Shown in pieces: positions 20,766-31,864 of a stretch of 64,000 nt of DNA (position 1 is the stretch's first letter; each line of letters opens with the position of its first letter). The notes under the pieces are model-generated. The model searched no databases and was not told where the DNA came from. It worked only from the letters and a program-made list of their open reading frames with translations. The stretch is from Hemerocallis citrina. Its lineage: Eukaryota; Streptophyta; Magnoliopsida; Asparagales; Asphodelaceae. The stretch covers positions 111,347,073-111,411,072 of the forward strand of contig CM030363.1 in assembly GCA_017893485.1 (NCBI GenBank), written 5' to 3'. Both the position numbers and the translations under genes were made by a program.

Positions 20766-22438
20766 TCAAACAAAGAGCTCGGGATGATCCTTCAGCATCC
20801 TCTCCTCGGATTCCCATGTATCCTCTTCAACCAACTGGTTTCTCCAGACTACTTTGACCATCGGTATCGTCTTGTTCCTCAAGACTTTTTTCCGACAATC
20901 CACGATCTCAACCAGTCGCTCAATGTAGCTCAGATCTAGCTGCAAACCGTCCGACACTTCGGACAAATGGTGACTTGGATCTGGAATGTAACCTCTTATC
21001 ATAGACACATGGAAGACATTGTGCACCTGAGACAACTCTTCTGGTAACTCCTACCGGTAAGCAGTTTTTTCATTCCTCTTCAATATCTTATAAGGGCCTA
21101 TGAACCTTGGGGCTAATTTCCCACCTTTGCCAAAACGAATCACACCTTTACTAGGTGATACCTTCAGAAAGACAAAGTCACCTTCCTCGAACTCAAGGTC
21201 CCTTCTCCGGTTGTCGGCATAACTCTTCTGCCTACTCTGAGCATCCACCAACCTGTTCCTGATCAAATCAATCTTTTAAGAGATCTGCTGCACAATCTCG
21301 GGACCAAACATCTGTCGCTCTCCCACTTCAAACCAGCAAACAGGCATTCTGCACTTCCTGCCATACAGAGCTTCAAACGGCGCCATCCTGATACTAGTCT
21401 GAAAACTGTTGTTGTAAGCAAACTCCACCAGAGCTAGATGCCTCTCCTAACTGTCTCCAAAATCTAGAACACAACACCGAAGAATATCCTCAAGAACTCG
21501 ATTGACCCTCTCAGTCTACCCATCAGTTTGAGGATGGAAGGCAGTGCTGAAATCCGTATTAGTACCCAAAGATGCCTGAAGACTCCTCCAGAAATGCGAA
21601 GTAAACCGCACATCTCGATCAGACACATTAGTCAACGGAATACCATGAAGCCTGACGATCTACCCAACATTCAACTCGGCTAACTTGTCCGTAGACGAAG
21701 TGAGTTTCATTGCCAAGAAATAAGTTGATTTGGTTAGTCGATCGACTATGACCCAAATCGTATCATTACCCTTCGAATTCTTGGGCAAACCCGTGATGAA
21801 ATCCATACTGATGTAATCCCACTTCCACTCCGGAATGGGTAATGGTTGCAACAAACCTCCGGACTTCTTATTCTCGGCTTTCACCTGCTGAAAAAATCTC
21901 ACATCTCGCTACAAACTCAGCCACATCCCGCTTCAAACCTGACCACCAAAAATGTTGCTTGATATCCTTGTACATCTTGGTACACCCTGGATGTATAGAA
22001 AAAGAGTAGCACGTGCCTCCTGAAGAATACTCTCTCTTAAATCTGATTGATCCGGAACACATAGCTGCTTTCTAAATCACAACACTTCATCCCTGATCTG
22101 AAACTCTGATGATCTGCTTGTATCAACCTGCTCCTTCATCTTCTGAATCTCTGCATCTTGCTTCTGACTTGCTATAATCCTTTCATTCAGTGTGGGCTGA
22201 AGCCTCAGCTGTGACAAAGATGCTCCCAAACCTTGCAAAACTACCTCAATACCAGCCCGATCCAACTTCTCTGCAAGATGCCTCTGGGTCGTGATCAGCT
22301 GGCCAAACTGATTTTACGACTACGTGCATCAGCAACAACATTAGCCTTCTCCAGATGGTACTTAATCTCAGGACGAATGTCCTCAAGTATTTCTAACCAT
22401 CTCCATTGTCTTAGATTCAGGTCCTTCTACTTGTAAAT
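20766..22438 (-). pseudogene. pol: Element C pol, 3' half: RNase H end, integrase, chromodomain
   Basis: Continues the RNase H frame interrupted by element D. It starts with a TAG where Gln is expected, then DLNLRQWRWLEILEDI and YHLEKANVVADA, the RNase H end. Integrase follows: zinc-binding HPGCTKMYKDIKQHFWWSGL with a downstream Cys, catalytic core [18 protein letters not shown] (first Asp), [12 protein letters not shown] (second Asp), and FHPQTDG then a stop before TERVNR (the Glu side). GPYKILK and VFHVSMIRGYIPD form the C-terminal fold. A chromodomain follows with VLRNKTIPMVKVVWRN and EEDTWESEERM, stop at 20766. At least five in-frame stops and a frameshift are visible, so it is dead. The chromodomain places C in the chromovirus Tekay/Del group, whose integrase tends to target heterochromatin. 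Confidence 0.85.
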
Positions 22439-25336
22439 TGTAACCCCTGTTTCCGATTATACGGATTTCCATGTATTCTTATATTTCAAATTCCGTATAA
22501 TCATTCCGATGCATTTATAGCCTTTTAAATCTACTATTGAAACCCAAAATTTGTCTTGTCTCTCCTCTTTTCAGTTTGAAGCCCATCGCTTGTTGGATTT
22601 TAGCCCATTGATTTTGATATGTGTTGTATTATTTAACTATATTTAAATGAAGCCCAAATTCAAGCCCACCTCATATTGAACTCTACCCTAAACCCAAACC
22701 CACAAATCCATACATACATCCCTATACAATTTCTCCACCTTTTCCCCACTCTTCCCACAATCCCGTAACCACTCCCCCACTCTCTCTCTTTCCCGTTATT
22801 AACAAACCCCGTTACCCTCTCTCCCTCTGTGTTTTCCCCAACCAAAACCAAACGAAACCAAACAGAACAAACCCAAAGAACCCCATTCCCATCGTCTACC
22901 GCTCGAACGCTCCTCTCCATCGCCTCGTCCCATCATCAACCTCCATCAAACCGTCTCCCCATCTTCTCGCCATCGTCGCAGCCTCCCATCGCGCGCCCCG
23001 CTGTGGTGCCACTCTCCGCAGAGCCCCTCGAAATCACCTCCAGTCTCTTCCTCGCCGCAGCGCCAGACCAGTCGCTTCCATTTCCGCTCGAACGCCACGA
23101 GGCCACCGCTAGCAACTTTGCCCGATCGTCTCTCAAACCCAGCACCTCAACTCCGAAGCCACCTGCCGTCCCCGAGCTCTCGAGACCCCGTCGAGCTCCG
23201 CCTTCGCTCGACCTCCCTTCAAGTGCCGCCAGTCCCATCGCCAGCGCCGCACACCGCCGTTTCGCAGTCGTCAACCATTCCGGCACCTCATCTTGCCGTC
23301 AAGCACATCCTCGCCATTATCGAGGAACTCCCCGGCCCTCACTGTGCCGTCGCCCTATCCCCGCTCATCTCCGTCTTCAACCTCGAGGTCCTCGTCGCTC
23401 CAACCGCAGTCACGAATCCCGAAGTACCTGGAGCTTCCGTCGCCTTCGTCCAGTCGCTTTGCCGCCGTCCCCCTTCCGCAGTCGCCATCTGCCGTCGCCT
23501 GAGTCCTCCGCCCCAGTTGCGAACCCACCTCATCGAGCGCCTGCATCCTCTCTCTCTCTCCGATTTGAAGCAGCGACGAAGAAGAAGAACGAAGAAGAAG
23601 GAGACGATCGGTTGGGCGAGATTTAATTTGGACCATTCGATCGCTTCAAGATTTGTGCTTCCTTGATCCGTGTTCGCTGTTCTGCCACAGCCGATCCGAG
23701 ATCGCTGTTTCCTGTTCTGGATTGGATCCAGTGTGAAGAAAGGATCTGATTGGGCCCTGACCGCTGTTCTGTGTTTTACCCGCGCCAAATCCAACTGCTG
23801 TTTTGCTGTTTTGTAGCTGATCCAGTGTAGGGGAAATTAGCTCTTTATTGCTTGCTTTTGGAGTTCTTCGTACGTACTTTACACGTGCCTCTTGGGATTG
23901 TTCCCCGGGATACTGATCCCGTTATTCTTAAATTATTCGGATCGACTACTACAAAAAGGCAAGTCCACTTGAACTCTCTTATTTATTCTAGTTCAAGCTT
24001 ATTGATCTCCTGCAAGTAGTTCCATTTTTAATCATCTTAAATTGCCTTGTGTCCCGTCTCGTTAGGAGTATTGAGGGTTTACATGAGCTAACCCGACATA
24101 CTCTTGACCTCCTAAAATTGTCCATTGACTCAAACCTAAGCCCATATAGATATAATCGAAATGAATAAAATGAATAGAATTGTGTACAAAGGAAATGAAT
24201 GGTAATTGTATACATTGATTGAATGAGACAATCGTGATTGGATTAATGACTCCATAAGTGGATTGTACACAGAAAAGGACATTCTAATTGTTATATAACA
24301 TTGTGATGTGTTCCATAATTTGTAGTAGCACATTAATTGCCACTTGAATGAACATATATGTGATGTCTTTTTATAAGTTACTGCTGCATTGTCTGCATTG
24401 TACTGAGGTTTCGACCCAGTTATAATTGGAATCAGTTTAAATAATATAAAGAGAATTGTTGTTTTAGAATTGCTACTTCGTATTTATTATTGTGCAATGC
24501 ATCATGTTGCTGCATCATTATTGTTCCCTTGACATCCTTATACACACTTGCATGAGCATGAATGATTTAATAATAAAATACTAAACAAGCCGGGGTTTAT
24601 AAGGGTTGACCTAGTAGTGGGAAATCTCAGAAAATGTACTCGAGGGCCTATATTGAAATGGTATTGAAATGGAAGGAGAAGTAATGAATGTGAATGAATG
24701 AATGAAAATGGTAAATGATTGTTATTGAAACCGAGTACACGCTCTGTAGACCCCACTACTATGTCTCAAACGTACATTGTTTTGCGTGCACCGAACCTGT
24801 GGTACGGCACACATGGGACACAGAAGTACGTGCACTAGATAGGAGAAATGACACTCTAATGAACATAAATTGACATATATGTATATTTTATTAAGACCAT
24901 TGTTATTACTGCCATTATTGTCATCGTATATTTGATCTTGATTCATATTCCTTCAAGTAACCTGTTCCTTTACTCTCTGCTTTCACTACTTGCTGTCCGT
25001 ACTTGCTCTAAGGACAATTTATTATTTCTCTTTAGATAATCAAGTACTTGTGCACAAAGAGAATTTCTAGGAGACATTGATAAGCAGATCTTCTACAATT
25101 GGAGCAGAAGTCTATCGAGTTATTTTGGTAAGTTCTTATATTCCAGAATTGATTATTGAATTTCATTCTCGTTTATGTGATTATTATGTTTTCTGCGTGG
25201 TTGTGATTCATTTTTCTTATATTGTTGAGCTAAGACTGATACAGCTTATGGATGATATGAGTTGGCATACTTATATCATTCGCTGGGCCTACGTCACGGG
25301 CTCGTATTCCCGTATTTTGGGAAGCGGGACGTGACA
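22439..25336 (+). repeat. 5' LTR of element D
   Basis: TGTAACCCC start, TATA-like CTATACAA near 22722, CT-rich run near 22770-22830, a GC- and CpG-rich leader (about 22880-23620) that opens long frames on several strands, AAGGCAAGT (23956-23964), then AT-rich sequence to GGGACGTGACA. The 265-codon frame at 22829-23626 is proline/serine-rich and compositional; I do not call it a gene. Confidence 0.9.
23956..23964 (+). promoter_or_regulatory. Putative GC-type 5' splice site in LTR D
   Basis: AAG|GCAAGT at the end of the GC-rich leader. A second GCAAGT follows 50 bp downstream (about 24010) as CTGCAAGTAG, which also recurs in F (about 63913). Confidence 0.4.
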
Positions 25337-25345
25337 GGTTTTTAG

Positions 25346-25362
25346 TGGTATCAGAGCCCAGG
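25346..25362 (+). promoter_or_regulatory. Primer-binding site of element D
   Basis: TGGTATCAGAGCCCAGG, 9 nt after the LTR; complementary to the 3' end of initiator tRNA-Met. Confidence 0.9.
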
Positions 25363-26095
25363 TTAGGCTCTAACTATGTTGGAGTTTAGCTGGTTTGGCT
25401 AATATGTCAGTCATGTTTGACTAATATGTCAGTCAAGTTTGGTTCTAACCAGTCTAACTCAATAATATGTACACCACGCTAATCACATGAACATGAATAA
25501 CCAACATATATCTGGATACCCTTCTCATTTGGATTCCTCTTTGATCTCTTCTTATTCAAGTCTTTCAATCCTTGGTTCTTTCCGTCCCTTACAGCCCTCA
25601 CTTTCATTGATTCCTCATTGGGTGTAATTTTATTCTTTCTTGTCCTTATTCCCTTGATTCTGGAGTTGTCCATTCTTTCTTCCGCTTGGTTTGTCGATCG
25701 GCATCGGTGGATCTTCAAGGACATGTTAGAGGCTCGTTTAACTCCTAAGATACTGTGTATTTGTATGATATAATTATTGCTGTAAATTGCTACACTATAT
25801 ATTTATTTTCTCATTTCCATTGCATTGTATTTGTGCATGTATTTTATTCTGTTTTCTCCCTACTTTTATAAATCATTTCCACTACTGTGATTTTGTACTA
25901 ATGTATTCGATATTTATAATTTATACATCTATTTTGATATTCTACTGTGTGGCTTTCAACTTCATTTCTTACCTTCTACTATTTCTATATCATGAATTTC
26001 AAACATACATCATACTTAAATTAAATAATCCCTATCCCTTGTGTGTATGGGAGGTTACATTTTCTATTTTACTATTTCGGTGCAACCTAATGTTG

Positions 26096-26238
26096 AGATG
26101 GCAAATATGCAACTCGATGTCAATGGAGGCAAATTGCAACTGGATATCGGCGAGGCAAAATGTGCAGCCGAATATTTGGATGGCAATTTGAAACCTGGTG
26201 TCGTGAAGGCAAATATGCAACTTGATGTTAAGGAGGCA
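26096..26238 (+). repeat. Degenerate 33-bp repeats in element D
   Basis: The phrase GGCAAAT.TGCAACT.GATGT.AA.GAGGCAA appears as copies starting at about 26100, 26127, 26153 and 26208. It forms a frame of 72 codons with recurring ANMQLDV/GGKLQLDI, but with no start context or homology I recognise. Confidence 0.5.
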
Positions 26239-26689
26239 AGACTTTCCACCTATTACTAATTGATATTTCAAGACTTTTACTTATATAATGAAACTAATGG
26301 TAAAGAAATATTTTCCTTATGACTTTTTGTTTATACAATTACACTTCATATTTCCATACAATTTGAACTAGTATAGTTGATTTTATTCTATCTTGTGTTT
26401 TACAACTTATTTTTACATTATGTTAAGATTGAGTACGTTAATCATGGTATAAGTCTTCATTATTTTGTGAATTACTGTTTACTGTCACCGTTTTCTAATT
26501 CTTTAAACTTTAGATTCTCACTTAATTTTGTTTCCACGTCCTAATTAATGATTTGACGCTTACTTTGTAATATTTAATGAACCCCTTTTAAGTCTTCGTG
26601 TATATATATATATTGGCCTATTTTACTCGTTGCCCTTTATGTGTTTTCGAGTATTGATTATAATGTCAACATTCAATAATTATTATGTC

Positions 26690-27480
26690 TTTCACATTCA
26701 TTGTTATTATTTATATTACTATTGCTATTATTATTGTTGTTGTTTTCATTATTTTATTATTGCTATTGATATCGAATTACCTCCATACAAGAAAATGTGT
26801 TGAACCCGAATTATATTCCGTTTTGCAATGTTATTATTGTCAGCATTGTTAATATTTTCATTTTTATTATTATTATTATTATTAATGTTTCCATTATTAT
26901 TATTTTTGTTATTGATATTATTGTTATTGATATTATTGTCATTCTAATTATTATTATTACTATTGCATTATTTTTCATGAATGTTTTTAAACCCAATTTT
27001 GTCATGTATGTATTATCATGATCAACAGTATTGTTAACATTTGTATTTTATTGTTATTATTTCTATCAGTATGATTGATGGTCTCTTTTCATTACGGTTA
27101 TTAATATTGCTATTATTATTTTTAATGTTATTGTTATTATTATTGTTATTATTATTTTTATTAATATTAATATGTGTGTTATTATTATTGTTATTATTAT
27201 TTTATTATTGCTATTACTATTCTATTATTCTTGATGTTATTATTTCTATTATTAACATGTATTTATTATTGTTATGTTTCTCGTTATTATTATTGATATC
27301 ATTATTATTATTGATATTGCCGTTGTTATTGTTATTGTTGTTGCATTATTTTATTATTACTGTTGTTAATAATGAATTACTTTCGTACAAAAAAAAATTG
27401 TTGAACCAAATTAGATTCTGTCTTACATTATTATTTTTACCGGTATTGTTAATATTTTATTATTATTGGTGTTATTATTA
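26690..27480 (+). repeat. TTATTATTG-rich microsatellite
   Basis: Irregular (TTA/TTG)n repeats with short interruptions; a second block lies at 27855-28040. They explain the hydrophobic leucine-rich open frames on this strand and the isoleucine-rich ones on the other. Confidence 0.85.
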
Positions 27481-28372
27481 GTATTTTTGTTGAAGCCTAA
27501 ATTTTATATACACTTGATTGCACTATTTATTAATATTTAACTTGAGCCTAAACCCTTGCTCCTGCACATATGTATCCTTCCGTGTACTTTCTGTATTTAA
27601 GATTTTATCCTTCAAATTCTTTTCAGCAATTTACATTTTCAATCGATCGGATTTTAACAAAATATTATTCTGGTTTCTAAGAAACTTTTTATTTCATCTG
27701 ACTATTTGGAAATTTTATTTATTTCAAACAACGGTGTATTTTAATTTTGTTTTACATTCTAAGTGATCCAATATTTATATCATATATTACTACTGTTTGG
27801 ATTATTTTAGTAAACCTATTAAACTCAATTTTCCATTTTAACACATATTTGTACATTATTATTATATCCATTCTGCTATTATTGTTATTATCATCATTAT
27901 TTTATTGTTATTGTTATCATTGCTATTATTATTATCATAATCTTATTATCATTGCTATTTTGTTGTTAGCAGTGTTGATGTTTTGTTATTATTATTGTTA
28001 TTGGTATTATTATGATTGTCGTTACTATTACTATTATTTTGTTTTGAGCCCGAACATGTTCCATTTTATATACTTTTCACTATATGATTTAGTGTATATT
28101 TTAAAAATCCTATAGCCTATTTCCTTATTGGATTTAAACCCGTTATTTGATTTATAACCCAATTCTCCTACCCATTAGTCTTGATCTATAACATATCTTT
28201 TGATCATTTAAAAATTGAAAACAAACTTTATATTCATTCTGCATTGTTTAATTATATATTTCTTGAGCCCATACTGTCCTTGATCCTGGTGTCTCATTGT
28301 TGTCTTCCTGCTCGGTTCGTTGATTGATGTCATGTGGCCTACATCGACATATATGTTGCTTGGGACATTGCC

Positions 28373-28427
28373 ATCAGAGTAGCGCAGCGGAAGCGTGGTG
28401 GGCCCATAACCCACAGGTCCCAGGATC
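28373..28427 (+). other. 5' three-quarters of an initiator tRNA-Met (tRNA-derived segment)
   Basis: It reads as plant initiator tRNA-Met from nucleotide 1: acceptor strand ATCAGAG (identical to the ATCAGAG inside the element's own PBS), D-arm AGCGCAGCGGAAGCG, anticodon arm GTGGG-CCCATAA-CCCAC (28398-28414, anticodon CAT at 28405-28407), variable region and the first T-arm side ...CCAGGATC. Compared with the tRNA as I remember it, one base differs (GTAGCG for GTGGCG). The 3' T-arm and acceptor strand are missing, so it is not a working tRNA gene. A-box-like TAGCGCAGCGG is present; the B box is cut. Confidence 0.8.
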
Positions 28428-28912
28428 TTCTTGTTGCTTCTCCTCCCTTGTAATGTTTGTTTTGTACCATTCCTTGCATTGTCCTCACCCCTTGACTCAT
28501 TTCTTCTCTCATCTCTACCTTGTCCATCGCTTCCTCTATTCCAACTCTACCTACTCTTCATCTCCTTGCTTTGTTATCTTACAAGTCATGTGTTGTTCAT
28601 TCTTCATTTTGATACCGGTTACTTCTTTCTTACATTCCATTTGACCATCAAGCATTCATTCATTTATTGATTCAATTCTTCCCTGTCTTCTCTCTTTGAT
28701 TTCAGTTCTGCCGACTCCTTATCTTGCCTTATTATCTCGTGTTGTTCCTTCCTTTTGATACCGTTCGTTCTCTTCTATGCATTCCTTTTGACATCATTAT
28801 TATCCACCCCTTCGTACTTTTGGGTGTTACTACCGAGTTGACTCTTCTTTGGATCCCTTGTTTGTTACCCTCTCCTAAGTTGCTTTTACCCTGTCCTATG
28901 TACCGCCTAAGC

Positions 28913-28953
28913 AAATTTCGAGGACGAAATTTTTGTGTAAGGTGGGTAGGATT
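28913..28953 (+). promoter_or_regulatory. Hairpin and PPT of element D
   Basis: AAATTTCGAGGACGAAATTT (28913-28932) forms a perfect 8-bp stem with AGGA loop. AAGGTGGGTAGGATT follows after 6 nt (28939-28953) and directly precedes the 3' LTR, as a polypurine tract should. Confidence 0.8.
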
Positions 28954-31864
28954 TGTAACCCTTGTTTCCGATTATACGGATTTCCATGCATTCTTGTATT
29001 TCAAATTCCGTATAATCATTCCGATGCATTTATAGCCTTTTAAATCTACTATTGAAACCCAAAATTTATCTTGTCTCTCCTCTTTTCAGTTTGAAGCCCA
29101 ACTCTTGTTGGATTTTAGCCCATTGATTTTGATATGTGTTGTATTATTTAACTATATTTAAATGAAGCCCAAATTCAAGCCCACCTCATATTGAACTCTA
29201 CCCTAAACCCAAACCCACAAATCCATACATACATCCCTATACAATTTCTCCACCTTTTCCCCACTCTTCCCACAATCCCGTAACCACTCCCCCACTCTCT
29301 CTCTTTCCCGTTATTAACAAACCCCGTTACCCTCTCTCCCTCTGTGTTTTCCCCAACCAAAACCAAACGAAACCAAACAGAACAAACCCAAAGAACCCCA
29401 TTCCCATCGTCTACCGCTCGAACGCTCCTCTCCATCGCCTCGTCCCATCATCAACCTCCATCAAACCATCTCCCCATCTTCTCGCCATCGTCGCAGCCTC
29501 CCATTGCGCACCCCGCTGTGGTGCCACTCTCCGCAGAGCCCCTCGAAATCACCTCCAGTCTCTTCCTCGCCGCAGCGCCAGACCAGTCGCCTCCATTTCC
29601 GCTCGAACGCCACGAGGCCACCGCTAGCAACTTTGCCCGATCGTCTCTCAAACCCAGCACCTCAACTCCGAAGCCACCTGCCGTCCCCGAGCTCTCGAGA
29701 CCCCGTCGAGCTCCGCCTTCGCTCGACCTCCCTTCAAGTGCCGCCAGTCCCATTGCCAGTGCCGCACACCGCCGTTTCGCAGTCGTCAACCATTCCGGCA
29801 CCTCATCTTGCCGTCAAGCTCATCCTCGCCATTATCGAGGAACTCCCCGGCCCTCACTGTGCCGTCGCCCTATCCCCGCTCATCTCCGTCTTCAACCTCG
29901 AGGTCCTCGTCGCTCCAACCGCAGTCACGAATCCCGAAGTACCTGGAGCTTCCGTCGCCTTCGTCCAGTCGCTTTGCCACCGTCCCCCTTCCGCAGTCGC
30001 CATCTGCCGTCGCCTGAGTCCTCCGCCTCAGTCGCGAACCCACCTCATCGAGCGCCTGCATCCTCTCTCTCTCTCCGATTCGAAGCAGCGACGAAGAAGA
30101 AGAACGAAGAAGAAGGAGACGATCGGTTGGGCGGGATTTAATTTGGACCATTCGATCGCTTCAAGATTTGTGCTTCCTTGATCCGTGTTCGCTGTTCTGC
30201 CACAGCCGATCCGAGATCGCTGTTTCCTGTTCTGGATTGGATCCAGTGTGAAGAAAGGATCTGATTGGGCCCTGACCGCTGTTCTGTGTTCTACCCGTGC
30301 CAAATCCAACTGCTGTTTTGCTGTTTTGTAGCTGATCCAGTGTAGGGGAAATTAGCTCTTTATTGCTTGCTTTTGGAGTTCTTCGTACGTACTTTACACG
30401 TGCCTCTTGGGATTGTTCCCCAGGATACTGATCCCGTTATTCTTAAATTATTCGGATCGACTACTACAAAAAGGCAAGTCCACTTGAACTCTCTTATTTA
30501 TTCTAGTTCAAGCTTATTCGGATCGACTACTACAAAAAGGCAAGTAGTTCCATTTTTAATCATCTTAAATTGCCTTGTGTCCCGTCTCGTTAAGAGTATT
30601 GAGGGTTTACACGAGCTAACCCGACATACTCTTGACCTCCTAAAATTGTCCATTGACTCAAACCTAAGCCCATATAGATATAATCGAAATGAATAAAATG
30701 AATAGAATTGTGTACAAAGGAAATGAATGGTAATTGTATACATTGATTGAATGAGACAATCGTGATTGGATTAATGACTCCATAAGTGGATTGTACACAG
30801 AAAAGGACATTCTAATTGTTATATAACATTGTGATGTGTTCCATAATTTGTAGTAGCACATTAATTGCCACTTGATAGAACATATATGTGATGTCTTTTT
30901 ATAAGTTACTGCTGCATTGTCTGCATTGTACTGAGGTTTCGACCCAGTTATAATTGGAATCGGTTTAAATAATATAAAGAGAATTGTTGTTTTAGAATTG
31001 CTACTTTGTATTTATTATTGTGCAATGCATCATGTTGCTGCATCATTATTGTTCCCTTGACATCCTTATACACACTTGCATGAGCATGAATGATTTAATA
31101 ATAAAATACTAAACAAGCCGGGGTTTATAAGGGTTGACCTAGTAGTGGGAAATCTCAGAAAATGTACTCGAGGGCCTATATTGAAATGGTATTGAAATGG
31201 AAGGAGAAGTAATGAATGTGAATGAATGAATGAAAATGGTAAATGATTGTTATTGAAACCGAGTACACGCTCTGTAGACCCCACCACTATGTCTCAAACG
31301 TACATTTTTTTGCGTGCACCGAACCTGTGGTACGGCACACATGGGACACAGAAGTACGTGCACTAGATAGGAGAAATGACACTCTAATGAACATAAATTG
31401 ACATATATGTATATTTTATTAAGACCATTGTTATTACTGCCATTATTGTCATCGTATATTTGATCTTGATTCATATTCCTTCAAGTAATCTGTTCCTTTA
31501 CTCTCTGCTTTCACTACTTGCTGTCCGTACTTGCTCTAAGGACAATTTATTATTTCTCTTTAGATAATCAAGTACTTGTGCACAAAGAGAATTTCTAGGA
31601 GACATTGATAAGCAGATCTTCTACAATTGGAGCAGAAGTCTATCGAGTTATTTTGGTAAGTTCTTATATTCCAGAATTGGTTATTGAATTTCATTCTCGT
31701 TTATGTGATTATTATGTTTCCTGCGTGGTTGTGATTCATTTTTCTTATATTGTTGCGCTAAGACTGATACAACTTATGGATGATATGAGTTGGCATACTT
31801 ATATCATTCGCTGGGCCTACGTCACGGGCTCGTATTCCCGTATTTTGGGAAGCGGGGCGTGACA
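28954..31864 (+). repeat. 3' LTR of element D
   Basis: Nearly identical to 22439-25336. The notable difference is at 30519-30540: the AAGGCAAGT-containing stretch of 30450-30479 is partly copied again in place of a 9-nt sequence (GATCTCCTG in the 5' LTR). Ends GGGGCGTGACA, then TSD TAAAT. Confidence 0.9.

Larger units (their letters stand above)
25337..28953 (+). other. Non-coding interior of element D
   Basis: Near the PBS a phrase 'taatatgtcagtca.gttt' repeats (about 25408 and 25427). At 26096-26238 are degenerate repeats of about 33 bp. 26690-27480 and 27855-28040 are dominated by TTATTATTG-type microsatellite that produces leucine-rich frames without meaning. 28373-28427 is a tRNA-derived segment. 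28430-28900 is pyrimidine-rich. No protein domain was found in six frames. Confidence 0.8.
22439..31864 (+). mobile_element. Element D: young non-autonomous LTR retrotransposon (LARD type)
   Basis: Complete insertion: TSD TAAAT at 22434-22438 and 31865-31869, LTRs 22439-25336 (2898 bp) and 28954-31864 (2911 bp), PBS at 25346, PPT at 28939. The 3.6-kb interior (25337-28953) encodes no gag, protease, RT or integrase on either strand. The two LTRs differ at few positions, and the 13-bp length difference equals one local rearrangement (see 30510-30545). D sits in the pol frame of C, which resumes exactly across the TSD. Mobility would need enzymes from relatives such as the A family, with which it shares LTR ends (TGTAACCC...GGGGCGTGACA), PBS and PPT style. 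Confidence 0.9.

Noticed and set aside
22829..23626. 265-codon proline/serine-rich open frame (and its twin at 29344-30141)
   Set aside because: Lies within the LTR of D, overlaps long open frames on the other strand and frames, and reflects a GC-rich stretch without stops. Duplication only mirrors the two LTRs. No domain or splice context.
27041..27481. 146-codon leucine-rich, membrane-like open frame
   Set aside because: Produced by TTATTATTG microsatellite; no start context or non-repetitive part.
28373..28427. Functional tRNA-Met gene
   Set aside because: The 3' T-arm and acceptor strand are absent and the B box is broken; only the first 55 nt are present.
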